Assembly (NCBI GenBank): GCA_039619475.1
Contig: CM077116.1
Span: forward strand, 105,445,164 to 105,509,163
Length of the DNA: 64,000 nt
Origin: Icerya purchasi
Lineage: Eukaryota; Arthropoda; Insecta; Hemiptera; Monophlebidae
Reading direction: 5' to 3'
The translations under genes were made by a program, and so were the position numbers. Below are positions 1 through 13,066 of this stretch, piece by piece. A model generated the notes under the pieces. The model did not search any database and was not told the origin of the DNA. It saw only the letters and a list, made by a program, of their open reading frames with translations. How positions within the stretch are numbered: the first letter of the stretch is position 1; each line of letters opens with the position of its first letter.

Positions 1-342
1 AGACGACTGCTTTTCGCTTGAATATTTCTTTAGGTAATTCCATCATTGTTGGACTATGTTCTGTTTCATCTGGTACAAAAGGTACTTGCATTAACAGTGG
101 AGTTTGCAAATCATGTGATGCTACCTGTGATGGTAAAAGTGTTGATGTAGCCAATGGAATGAAATCTCAGAATTAATGTTGCGATGGTACTTGTAATGAT
201 GTTGATGTTTCTTCTGCAGGTGGCGGCATATGTATATTACGGAAATCGTCCAGAAACATAGCATTATCATTATCATTTATGAAAAAATTTTGAATGGAAT
301 CTGTGGCATTATTGACAATTGATTCAGTATTGTTATTCATAT

Positions 343-1047
343 TCAATTATTATTGTAATATTTATACAAAAAAAAAGACATAAAATAAAGAGCAAACGAA
401 AAAGAGAAAAGATGTAGGAAATTACAGTCTTTTTGGAAAACATACACAACTTTGATTTTGTACTTGCATGTACTTTGATCTGTATAGTCGGTTTCTATCA
501 GCTTGTATAAGTTGATTGATACAGCATTCATTCTTTCAAACATTTCAATATCTGCTAGCAATTGGATCAGTAGGCGAATGAAGTTGAAATTATATACTTT
601 CTATAGTATGTTGTACTGCCACATCGATGATGGTTTTGTTGTAAATTTCACTAAAACTGCATACATGAAACTATTTTTATTTTTGGGATTGTCAGGATCT
701 TTAACATAGACGACTGCTTTTCGCTTGAATATTTCTTTAGGTAATTCCATCATTGTTGGACTATGTTCTGTTTCATCTGGTACAAAAGGTACTTGCATTA
801 ACAGTGGAGTTTGCAAATCATGTGATGTTACCTGTGATGGTAAAAGTGTTGATGTAGCCAATGGAATGAAATCTCAGAATTAATGTTGCGATGGTACTTG
901 TAATGATGTTGATGTTTCTTCTGCAGGTGGCGGCATATGTATATTCCGGAAATCGTCCAGAAACATAGCATTATCATTATCATTTATGAAAAAATTTTGA
1001 ATGGAATCTGTGGCATTATTGACAATTGATTCAGTATTGTTATTCAT
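343..1047 (-). pseudogene. Representative monomer frame: polymerase-derived, broken by TAA, TGA and TAG
   Basis: On the minus strand a single frame starts at ATG (1047-1045) and ends at TGA (345-343), 235 codons in a 707-bp unit. Stops lie in frame at 882-880 (TAA), 876-874 (TGA) and 603-601 (TAG), giving open pieces of 55, 90 and 85 codons. The next monomer's ATG begins 2 bp after the TGA. The middle piece carries LPKEIFKRKAVVYVKDPDN and then SFMYAVLVKF. The last piece carries FERMNAVSINLYKL. From family knowledge, blocks of this kind occur in this order in the N-terminal part of Maverick/Polinton-like type-B DNA polymerases, between a GSGW motif and a zinc finger. The identification rests on recalled family pattern, not on a search. 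The same three stops occur in all copies inspected, so the source was already broken before amplification. Some copies gain a fourth stop near the 3' end, where TTG becomes TAG in the T-run. No functional product is proposed. Confidence 0.7.
359..366 (-). promoter_or_regulatory. TATAAATA box-like sequence in each monomer
   Basis: TATAAATA on the minus strand lies 18 bp upstream of the monomer ATG (340-338) and recurs in every copy, in both the A-run and T-run variants. It is close to the TATAAATAC upstream of the neighbouring polymerase start at 49,598. In such AT-rich DNA the match may be chance. Confidence 0.25.
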
Positions 1048-2463
1048 ATTCAATTATTATTGTAATATTTATACAAAAAAAAAGACATAAAATAAAGAGC
1101 AAACGAAAAAGAGAAAAGATGTAGGAAATTACAGTCTTTTTGAAAAACATACACAACTTTGATTTTGTACTTGCATGTACTTTGATCTGTATAGTCGGTT
1201 TCTATCAGCTTGTATAAGTTGATTGATACAGCATTTATTCTTTCAAACATTTCAATATCTGCTAGCGATTGGATCAGTAAGTGAATGAAGTTGAAATTAT
1301 ATACTTTCTATAGTATGTTGTACTGCCACATAGATGATGGTTTTGTTGTAAATTTCACTAAAACTGCATACATGAAACTATTTTTATTTTTGGGATTGTC
1401 AGGATCTTTAACATAGACGACTGCTTTTCGCTTGAATATTTCTTTAGGTAATTCCATCATTGTTGGACTATGTTCTGTTTCATCTGGTACAAAAGGTACT
1501 TGCATTAACAGTGGAGTTTGCAAATCATGTGATGTTACCTGTGATGGTAAAAGTGTTGATGTAGCCAATGGAATGAAATCTCAGAATTAATGTTGCGATG
1601 GTACTTGTAATGATGTTGATGTTTCTTCTGCAGGTGGCGGCATATGTATATTCCGGAAATCGTCCAGAAACATAGCATTATCATTATCATTTATGAAAAA
1701 ATTTTGAATGGAATCTGTGGCATTATTGACAATTGATTCAGTATTGTTATTCATATTCGATTATTATTGTAATATTTATACTAAAAAAAAGACATAAAAT
1801 AAAGAGCAAACGAAAAAGAGAAAAGATGTAGGAAATTACAGTCTTTTTGGAAAACATACACAACTTTGATTTTGTACTTACATGTATTTTGATCTGTATA
1901 GTCAGTTTCTATTAGCTTGTATAAGTTGATTGATACAGCATTTATTCTTTCAAACATTTCAATATCTGCTAGCGATTGGATCAGTAAGTGAATGAAGTTG
2001 AAATTATATACTTTCTATAGTATGTTGTACTGCCACATCGATGATGGTTTTGTTGTAAATTTCACTAAAACTGCATACATGAAACTATTTTTATTTTTGG
2101 GATTGTCAGGATCTTTAACATAGACGACTGCTTTTCGCTTGAATATTTCTTTAGGTAATTCCATCATTGTTGGACTATGTTCTGTTTCATCTGGTACAAA
2201 AGGTACTTGCATTAACAGTGGAGTTTGCAAATCATGTGATGTTACCTGTGATGGTAAAAGTGTTGATGTAGCCAATGGAATGAAATCTCAGAATTAATGT
2301 TGCGATGGTACTTGTAATGATGTTGATGTTTCTTCTGCAGGTGGCGGCATATGTATATTCCGGAAATCGTCCAGAAACATAGCATTATCATTATCATTTA
2401 TGAAAAAATTTTGAATGGAATCTGTGGCATTATTGACAATTGATTCAGTATTGTTATTCATAT

Positions 2464-5400
2464 TCAATTATTATTGTAATATTTATACAAAAAAAAAGAC
2501 ATAAAATAAAGAGCAAACGAAAAAGAGAAAAGATGTAGGAAATTACAGTCTTTTTGAAAAACATACACAACTTTGATTTTGTACTTGCATGTACTTTGAT
2601 CTGTATAGTCGGTTTCTATCAGCTTGTATAAGTTGATTGATACAGCATTCATTCTTTCAAACATTTCTATATCTGCTAGCAATTGGATCGGTAGGCGAAT
2701 GAAGTTGAAATTATATACTTTCTATAGTATGTTGTACTGCCACATCGATGATGGTTTTGTTGTAAATTTCACTAAAACTACATACATGAAACTATTTTTA
2801 TTTTTGGGATTGTCAGGATCTTTAACATAGACGACTGCTTTTCGCTTGAATATTTCTTTAGGTAATTCCATCATTGTTGGACTATGTTCTGTTTCATCTG
2901 GTACAAAAGGTACTTGCATTAACAGTGGAGTTTGCAAATCATGTGATGTTACCTGTGATGGTAAAAGTGTTGATGTAGCCAATGGAATGAAATCTCAGAA
3001 TTAATGTTGCAATGGTACTTGTAATGATGTTGATGTTTCTTCTGCAGGTGGCGGCATATGTATATTCGGGAAATCGTCCAGAAACGTAGCATTATCATTA
3101 TCATTTATGAAAAAATTTTGAATGGAATCTGCGGCATTATTGACAATTGATTCAGTATTGTTATTCATATTCGATTATTATTGTAATATTTATACTAAAA
3201 AAAAGACATAAAATAAAGAGCAAACGAAAAAGAGAAAAGATGTAGGAAATTACAGTCTTTTTGGAAAACATACACAACTTTGATTTTGTACTTACATGTA
3301 TTTTGATCTGTATAGTCAGTTTCTATTAGCTTGTATAAGTTGATTGATACAGCATTTATTCTTTCAAACATTTCAATATCTGCTAGCGATTGGATCAGTA
3401 AGTGAATGAAGTTGAAATTATATACTTTCTATAGTATGTTGTACTGCCACATCGATGATGGTTTTGTTGTAAATTTCACTAAAACTGCATACATGAAACT
3501 ATTTTTATTTTTGGGATTGTCAGGATCTTTAACATAGACGACTGCTTTTCGCTTGAATATTTCTTTAGGTAATTCCATCATTGTTGGACTATGTTCTGTT
3601 TCATCTGGTACAAAAGGTACTTGCATTAACAGTGGAGTTTGCAAATCATGTGATGTTACCTGTGATGGTAAAAGTGTTGATGTAGCCAATGGAATGAAAT
3701 CTCAGAATTAATGTTGCGATGGTACTTGTAATGATGTTGATGTTTCTTCTGCAGGTGGCGGCATATGTATATTCCGGAAATCGTCCAGAAACATAGCATT
3801 ATCATTATCATTTATGAAAAAATTTTGAATGGAATCTGTGGCATTATTGACAATTGATTCAGTATTGTTATTCATATTCAATTATTATTGTAATATTTAT
3901 ACAAAAAAAAAGACATAAAATAAAGAGCAAACGAAAAAGAGAAAAGATGTAGGAAATTACAGTCTTTTTGGAAAACATACACAACTTTGATTTTGTACTT
4001 GCATGTACTTTGATCTGTATAGTCGGTTTCTATCAGCTTGTATAAGTTGATTGATACAGCATTCATTCTTTCAAACATTTCAATATCTGCTAGCAATTGG
4101 ATCAGTAGGCGAATGAAGTTGAAATTATATACTTTCTATAGTATGTTGTACTGCCACATCGATGATGGTTTTGTTGTAAATTTCACTAAAACTGCATACA
4201 TGAAACTATTTTTATTTTTGTGATTGTCAGGATCTTTAACATAGACGACTGCTTTTCGCTTGAATATTTCTTTAGGTAATTCCATCATTGTTGGACTATG
4301 TTCTGTTTCATCTGGTACAAAAGGTACTTGCATTAACAGTGGAGTTTGCAAATCATGTGATGTTACCTGTGATGGTAAAAGTGTTGATGTAGCCAATGGA
4401 ATGAAATCTCAGAATTAATGTTGCGATGGTACTTGTAATGATGTTGATGTTTCTTCTGCAGGTGGCGGCATATGTATATTCCGGAAATCGTCCAGAAACA
4501 TAGCATTATCATTATCATTTATGAAAAAATTTTGAATGGAATCTGTGGCATTATTGACAATTGATTCAGTATTGTTATTCATATTCAATTATTATTGTAA
4601 TATTTATACAAAAAAAAAGACATAAAATAAAGAGCAAACGAAAAAGAGAAAAGATGTAGGAAATTACAGTCTTTTTGAAAAACATACACAACTTTGATTT
4701 TGTACTTGCATGTACTTTGATCTGTATAGTCGGTTTCTATCAGCTTGTATAAGTTGATTGATACAGCATTTATTCTTTCAAACATTTCAATATCTGCTAG
4801 CGATTGGATCAGTAAGTGAATGAAGTTGAAATTATATACTTTCTATAGTATGTTGTACTGCCACATCGATGATGGTTTTGTTGTAAATTTCACTAAAACT
4901 GCATACATGAAACTATTTTTATTTTTGGGATTGTCAGGATCTTTAACATAGACGACTGCTTTTCGCTTGAATATTTCTTTAGGTAATTCCATCATTGTTG
5001 GACTATGTTCTGTTTCATCTGGTACAAAAGGTACTTGCATTAACAGTGGAGTTTGCAAATCATGTGATGTTACCTGTGATGGTAAAAGTGTTGATGTAGC
5101 CAATGGAATGAAATCTCAGAATTAATGTTGCGATGGTACTTGTAATGATGTTGATGTTTCTTCTGCAGGTGGCGGCATATGTATATTCCGGAAATCGTCC
5201 AGAAACATAGCATTATCATTATCATTTATGAAAAAATTTTGAATGGAATCTGTGGCATTATTGACAATTGATTCAGTATTGTTATTCATATTCGATTATT
5301 ATTGTAATATTTATACTAAAAAAAAGACATAAAATAAAGAGCAAACGAAAAAGAGAAAAGATGTAGGAAATTACAGTCTTTTTGGAAAACATACACAACT

Positions 5401-8400
5401 TTGATTTTGTACTTACATGTATTTTGATCTGTATAGTCAGTTTCTATTAGCTTGTATAAGTTGATTGATACAGCATTTATTCTTTCAAACATTTCAATAT
5501 CTGCTAGCGATTGGATCAGTAAGTGAATGAAGTTGAAATTATATACTTTCTATAGTATGTTGTACTGCCACATCGATGATGGTTTTGTTGTAAATTTCAC
5601 TAAAACTGCATACATGAAACTATTTTTATTTTTGGGATTGTCAGGATCTTTAATATAGACGACTGCTTTTCGCTTGAATATTTCTTTAGGTAATTCCATC
5701 ATTGTTGGACTATGTTCTGTTTCATCTGGTACAAAAGGTACTTGCATTAACAGTGGAGTTTGCAAATCATGTGATGTTACCTGTGATGGTAAAAGTGTTG
5801 ATGTAGCCAATGGAATGAAATCTCAGAATTAATGTTGCGATGGTACTTGTAATGATGTTGATGTTTCTTCTGCAGGTGGCGGCATATGTATATTCCGGAA
5901 ATCGTCCAGAAACATAGCATTATCATTATCATTTATGAAAAAATTTTGAATGGAATCTGTGGCATTATTGACAATTGATTCAGTATTGTTATTCATATTC
6001 AATTATTATTGTAATATTTATACAAAAAAAAAGACATAAAATAAAGAGCAAACGAAAAAGAGAAAAGATGTAGGAAATTACAGTCTTTTTGAAAAACATA
6101 CACAACTTTGATTTTGTACTTGCATGTACTTTGATCTGTATAGTCGGTTTCTATCAGCTTGTATAAGTTGATTGATACAGCATTCATTCTTTCAAACATT
6201 TCTATATCTGCTAGCAATTGGATCGGTAGGCGAATGAAGTTGAAATTATATACTTTCTATAGTATGTTGTACTGCCACATCGATGATGGTTTTGTTGTAA
6301 ATTTCACTAAAACTACATACATGAAACTATTTTTATTTTTGGGATTGTCAGGATCTTTAACATAGACGACTGCTTTTCGCTTGAATATTTCTTTAGGTAA
6401 TTCCATCATTGTTGGACTATGTTCTGTTTCATCTGGTACAAAAGGTACTTGCATTAACAGTGGAGTTTGCAAATCATGTGATGTTACCTGTGATGGTAAA
6501 AGTGTTGATGTAGCCAATGGAATGAAATCTCAGAATTAATGTTGCGATGGTACTTGTAATGATGTTGATGTTTCTTCTGCAGGTGGCGGCATATGTATAT
6601 TCCGGAAATCGTCCAGAAACATAGCATTATCATTATCATTTATGAAAAAATTTTGAATGGAATCTGTGGCATTATTGACAATTGATTCAGTATTGTTATT
6701 CATATTCAATTATTATTGTAATATTTATACAAAAAAAAAGACATAAAATAAAGAGCAAACGAAAAAGAGAAAAGATGTAGGAAATTACAGTCTTTTTGGA
6801 AAACATACACAACTTTGATTTTGTACTTGCATGTACTTTGATCTGTATAGTCGGTTTCTATCAGCTTGTATAAGTTGATTGATACAGCATTCATTCTTTC
6901 AAACATTTCAATATCTGCTAGCAATTGGATCAGTAGGCGAATGAAGTTGAAATTATATACTTTCTATAGTATGTTGTACTGCCACATCGATGATGGTTTT
7001 GTTGTAAATTTCACTAAAACTGCATACATGAAACTATTTTTATTTTTGTGATTGTCAGGATCTTTAACATAGACGACTGCTTTTCGCTTGAATATTTCTT
7101 TAGGTAATTCCATCATTGTTGGACTATGTTCTGTTTCATCTGGTACAAAAGGTACTTGCATTAACAGTGGAGTTTGCAAATCATGTGATGTTACCTGTGA
7201 TGGTAAAAGTGTTGATGTAGCCAATGGAATGAAATCTCAGAATTAATGTTGCGATGGTACTTGTAATGATGTTGATGTTTCTTCTGCAGGTGGCGGCATA
7301 TGTATATTCCGGAAATCGTCCAGAAACATAGCATTATCATTATCATTTATGAAAAAATTTTGAATGGAATCTGTGGCATTATTGACAATTGATTCAGTAT
7401 TGTTATTCATATTCAATTATTATTGTAATATTTATACAAAAAAAAAGACATAAAATAAAGAGCAAACGAAAAAGAGAAAAGATGTAGGAAATTACAGTCT
7501 TTTTGAAAAACATACACAACTTTGATTTTGTACTTGCATGTACTTTGATCTGTATAGTCGGTTTCTATCAGCTTGTATAAGTTGATTGATACAGCATTTA
7601 TTCTTTCAAACATTTCAATATCTGCTAGCGATTGGATCAGTAAGTGAATGAAGTTGAAATTATATACTTTCTATAGTATGTTGTACTGCCACATCGATGA
7701 TGGTTTTGTTGTAAATTTCACTAAAACTGCATACATGAAACTATTTTTATTTTTGGGATTGTCAGGATCTTTAACATAGACGACTGCTTTTCGCTTGAAT
7801 ATTTCTTTAGGTAATTCCATCATTGTTGGACTATGTTCTGTTTCATCTGGTACAAAAGGTACTTGCATTAACAGTGGAGTTTGCAAATCATGTGATGTTA
7901 CCTGTGATGGTAAAAGTGTTGATGTAGCCAATGGAATGAAATCTCAGAATTAATGTTGCGATGGTACTTGTAATGATGTTGATGTTTCTTCTGCAGGTGG
8001 CGGCATATGTATATTCCGGAAATCGTCCAGAAACATAGCATTATCATTATCATTTATGAAAAAATTTTGAATGGAATCTGTGGCATTATTGACAATTGAT
8101 TCAGTATTGTTATTCATATTCAATTATTATTGTAATATTTATACAAAAAAAAAGACATAAAATAAAGAGCAAACGAAAAAGAGAAAAGATGTAGGAAATT
8201 ACAGTCTTTTTGAAAAACATACACAACTTTGATTTTGTACTTGCATGTACTTTGATCTGTATAGTCGGTTTCTATCAGCTTGTATAAGTTGATTGATACA
8301 GCATTTATTCTTTCAAACATTTCAATATCTGCTAGCGATTGGATCAGTAAGTGAATGAAGTTGAAATTATATACTTTCTATAGTATGTTGTACTGCCACA

Positions 8401-11400
8401 TCGATGATGGTTTTGTTGTAAATTTCACTAAAACTGCATACATGAAACTATTTTTATTTTTGGGATTGTCAGGATCTTTAACATAGACGACTGCTTTTCG
8501 CTTGAATATTTCTTTAGGTAATTCCATCATTGTTGGACTATGTTCTGTTTCATCTGGTACAAAAGGTACTTGCATTAACAGTGGAGTTTGCAAATCATGT
8601 GATGTTACCTGTGATGGTAAAAGTGTTGATGTAGCCAATGGAATGAAATCTCAGAATTAATGTTGCGATGGTACTTGTAATGATGTTGATGTTTCTTCTG
8701 CAGGTGGCGGCATATGTATATTCCGGAAATCGTCCAGAAACATAGCATTATCATTATCATTTATGAAAAAATTTTGAATGGAATCTGTGGCATTATTGAC
8801 AATTGATTCAGTATTGTTATTCATATTCGATTATTATTGTAATATTTATACTAAAAAAAAGACATAAAATAAAGAGCAAACGAAAAAGAGAAAAGATGTA
8901 GGAAATTACAGTCTTTTTGGAAAACATACACAACTTTGATTTTGTACTTACATGTATTTTGATCTGTATAGTCAGTTTCTATTAGCTTGTATAAGTTGAT
9001 TGATACAGCATTTATTCTTTCAAACATTTCAATATCTGCTAGCGATTGGATCAGTAAGTGAATGAAGTTGAAATTATATACTTTCTATAGTATGTTGTAC
9101 TGCCACATCGATGATGGTTTTGTTGTAAATTTCACTAAAACTGCATACATGAAACTATTTTTATTTTTGGGATTGTCAGGATCTTTAATATAGACGACTG
9201 CTTTTCGCTTGAATATTTCTTTAGGTAATTCCATCATTGTTGGACTATGTTCTGTTTCATCTGGTACAAAAGGTACTTGCATTAACAGTGGAGTTTGCAA
9301 ATCATGTGATGTTACCTGTGATGGTAAAAGTGTTGATGTAGCCAATGGAATGAAATCTCAGAATTAATGTTGCGATGGTACTTGTAATGATGTTGATGTT
9401 TCTTCTGCAGGTGGCGGCATATGTATATTCCGGAAATCGTCCAGAAACATAGCATTATCATTATCATTTATGAAAAAATTTTGAATGGAATCTGTGGCAT
9501 TATTGACAATTGATTCAGTATTGTTATTCATATTCAATTATTATTGTAATATTTATACAAAAAAAAAGACATAAAATAAAGAGCAAACGAAAAAGAGAAA
9601 AGATGTAGGAAATTACAGTCTTTTTGAAAAACATACACAACTTTGATTTTGTACTTGCATGTACTTTGATCTGTATAGTCGGTTTCTATCAGCTTGTATA
9701 AGTTGATTGATACAGCATTCATTCTTTCAAACATTTCTATATCTGCTAGCAATTGGATCGGTAGGCGAATGAAGTTGAAATTATATACTTTCTATAGTAT
9801 GTTGTACTGCCACATCGATGATGGTTTTGTTGTAAATTTCACTAAAACTACATACATGAAACTATTTTTATTTTTGGGATTGTCAGGATCTTTAACATAG
9901 ACGACTGCTTTTCGCTTGAATATTTCTTTAGGTAATTCCATCATTGTTGGACTATGTTCTGTTTCATCTGGTACAAAAGGTACTTGCATTAACAGTGGAG
10001 TTTGCAAATCATGTGATGTTACCTGTGATGGTAAAAGTGTTGATGTAGCCAATGGAATGAAATCTCAGAATTAATGTTGCAATGGTACTTGTAATGATGT
10101 TGATGTTTCTTCTGCAGGTGGCGGCATATGTATATTCGGGAAATCGTCCAGAAACGTAGCATTATCATTATCATTTATGAAAAAATTTTGAATGGAATCT
10201 GCGGCATTATTGACAATTGATTCAGTATTGTTATTCATATTCGATTATTATTGTAATATTTATACTAAAAAAAAGACATAAAATAAAGAGCAAACGAAAA
10301 AGAGAAAAGATGTAGGAAATTACAGTCTTTTTGGAAAACATACACAACTTTGATTTTGTACTTACATGTATTTTGATCTGTATAGTCAGTTTCTATTAGC
10401 TTGTATAAGTTGATTGATACAGCATTTATTCTTTCAAACATTTCAATATCTGCTAGCGATTGGATCAGTAAGTGAATGAAGTTGAAATTATATACTTTCT
10501 ATAGTATGTTGTACTGCCACATCGATGATGGTTTTGTTGTAAATTTCACTAAAACTGCATACATGAAACTATTTTTATTTTTGGGATTGTCAGGATCTTT
10601 AACATAGACGACTGCTTTTCGCTTGAATATTTCTTTAGGTAATTCCATCATTGTTGGACTATGTTCTGTTTCATCTGGTACAAAAGGTACTTGCATTAAC
10701 AGCGGAGTTTGCAAATCATGTGATGTTACCTGTGATGGTAAAAGTGTTGATGTAGCCAATGGAATGAAATCTCAGAATTAATGTTGCGATGGTACTTGTA
10801 ATGATGTTGATGTTTCTTCTGCAGGTGGCGGCATATGTATATTCCGGAAATCGTCCAGAAACATAGCATTATCATTATCATTTATGAAAAAATTTTGAAT
10901 GGAATCTGTGGCATTATTGACAATTGATTCAGTATTGTTATTCATATTCAATTATTATTGTAATATTTATACAAAAAAAAAGACATAAAATAAAGAGCAA
11001 ACGAAAAAGAGAAAAGATGTAGGAAATTACAGTCTTTTTGAAAAACATACACAACTTTGATTTTGTACTTGCATGTACTTTGATCTGTATAGTCGGTTTC
11101 TATCAGCTTGTATAAGTTGATTGATACAGCATTTATTCTTTCAAACATTTCAATATCTGCTAGCGATTGGATCAGTAAGTGAATGAAGTTGAAATTATAT
11201 ACTTTCTATAGTATGTTGTACTGCCACATCGATGATGGTTTTGTTGTAAATTTCACTAAAACTGCATACATGAAACTATTTTTATTTTTGGGATTGTCAG
11301 GATCTTTAACATAGACGACTGCTTTTCGCTTGAATATTTCTTTAGGTAATTCCATCATTGTTGGACTATGTTCTGTTTCATCTGGTACAAAAGGTACTTG

Positions 11401-13066
11401 CATTAACAGTGGAGTTTGCAAATCATGTGATGTTACCTGTGATGGTAAAAGTGTTGATGTAGCCAATGGAATGAAATCTCAGAATTAATGTTGCGATGGT
11501 ACTTGTAATGATGTTGATGTTTCTTCTGCAGGTGGCGGCATATGTATATTCCGGAAATCGTCCAGAAACATAGCATTATCATTATCATTTATGAAAAAAT
11601 TTTGAATGGAATCTGTGGCATTATTGACAATTGATTCAGTATTGTTATTCATATTCGATTATTATTGTAATATTTATACTAAAAAAAAGACATAAAATAA
11701 AGAGCAAACGAAAAAGAGAAAAGATGTAGGAAATTACAGTCTTTTTGGAAAACATACACAACTTTGATTTTGTACTTACATGTATTTTGATCTGTATAGT
11801 CAGTTTCTATTAGCTTGTATAAGTTGATTGATACAGCATTTATTCTTTCAAACATTTCAATATCTGCTAGCGATTGGATCAGTAAGTGAATGAAGTTGAA
11901 ATTATATACTTTCTATAGTATGTTGTACTGCCACATCGATGATGGTTTTGTTGTAAATTTCACTAAAACTGCATACATGAAACTATTTTTATTTTTGGGA
12001 TTGTCAGGATCTTTAATATAGACGACTGCTTTTCGCTTGAATATTTCTTTAGGTAATTCCATCATTGTTGGACTATGTTCTGTTTCATCTGGTACAAAAG
12101 GTACTTGCATTAACAGTGGAGTTTGCAAATCATGTGATGTTACCTGTGATGGTAAAAGTGTTGATGTAGCCAATGGAATGAAATCTCAGAATTAATGTTG
12201 CGATGGTACTTGTAATGATGTTGATGTTTCTTCTGCAGGTGGCGGCATATGTATATTCCGGAAATCGTCCAGAAACATAGCATTATCATTATCATTTATG
12301 AAAAAATTTTGAATGGAATCTGTGGCATTATTGACAATTGATTCAGTATTGTTATTCATATTCAATTATTATTGTAATATTTATACAAAAAAAAAGACAT
12401 AAAATAAAGAGCAAACGAAAAAGAGAAAAGATGTAGGAAATTACAGTCTTTTTGAAAAACATACACAACTTTGATTTTGTACTTGCATGTACTTTGATCT
12501 GTATAGTCGGTTTCTATCAGCTTGTATAAGTTGATTGATACAGCATTCATTCTTTCAAACATTTCTATATCTGCTAGCAATTGGATCGGTAGGCGAATGA
12601 AGTTGAAATTATATACTTTCTATAGTATGTTGTACTGCCACATCGATGATGGTTTTGTTGTAAATTTCACTAAAACTACATACATGAAACTATTTTTATT
12701 TTTGGGATTGTCAGGATCTTTAACATAGACGACTGCTTTTCGCTTGAATATTTCTTTAGGTAATTCCATCATTGTTGGACTATGTTCTGTTTCATCTGGT
12801 ACAAAAGGTACTTGCATTAACAGTGGAGTTTGCAAATCATGTGATGTTACCTGTGATGGTAAAAGTGTTGATGTAGCCAATGGAATGAAATCTCAGAATT
12901 AATGTTGCAATGGTACTTGTAATGATGTTGATGTTTCTTCTGCAGGTGGCGGCATATGTATATTCGGGAAATCGTCCAGAAACGTAGCATTATCATTATC
13001 ATTTATGAAAAAATTTTGAATGGAATCTGCGGCATTATTGACAATTGATTCAGTATTGTTATTCAT
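2464..13066 (-). repeat. Higher-order repeat block 1: 5-, 5- and 4-monomer periods
   Basis: A marked monomer type (tctatatctgctagcaattg and aaaactacatacatg, giving MYVVLVKF instead of MYAVLVKF) occurs at 2,464, 5,999, 9,534 and 12,362. The spacings are 3,535, 3,535 and 2,828 bp, which are five, five and four monomers. Monomers with taatatagacgac instead of taacatagacgac lie just before the marked type at 5,550, 9,085 and 11,913. Multi-monomer blocks were therefore copied as units, with one monomer gained or lost between rounds. Confidence 0.85.

Noticed and set aside
601..861. The 86-codon minus frame as a real short gene repeated more than 60 times
   Set aside because: Its apparent start is TTG and its frame continues on both sides across stops; it is the middle of a larger broken frame.
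343..1047. Stop-codon readthrough or an alternative genetic code that would restore the monomer protein
   Set aside because: All three stop types would have to be read through, while the globin gene nearby uses the standard code with a normal TGA stop.
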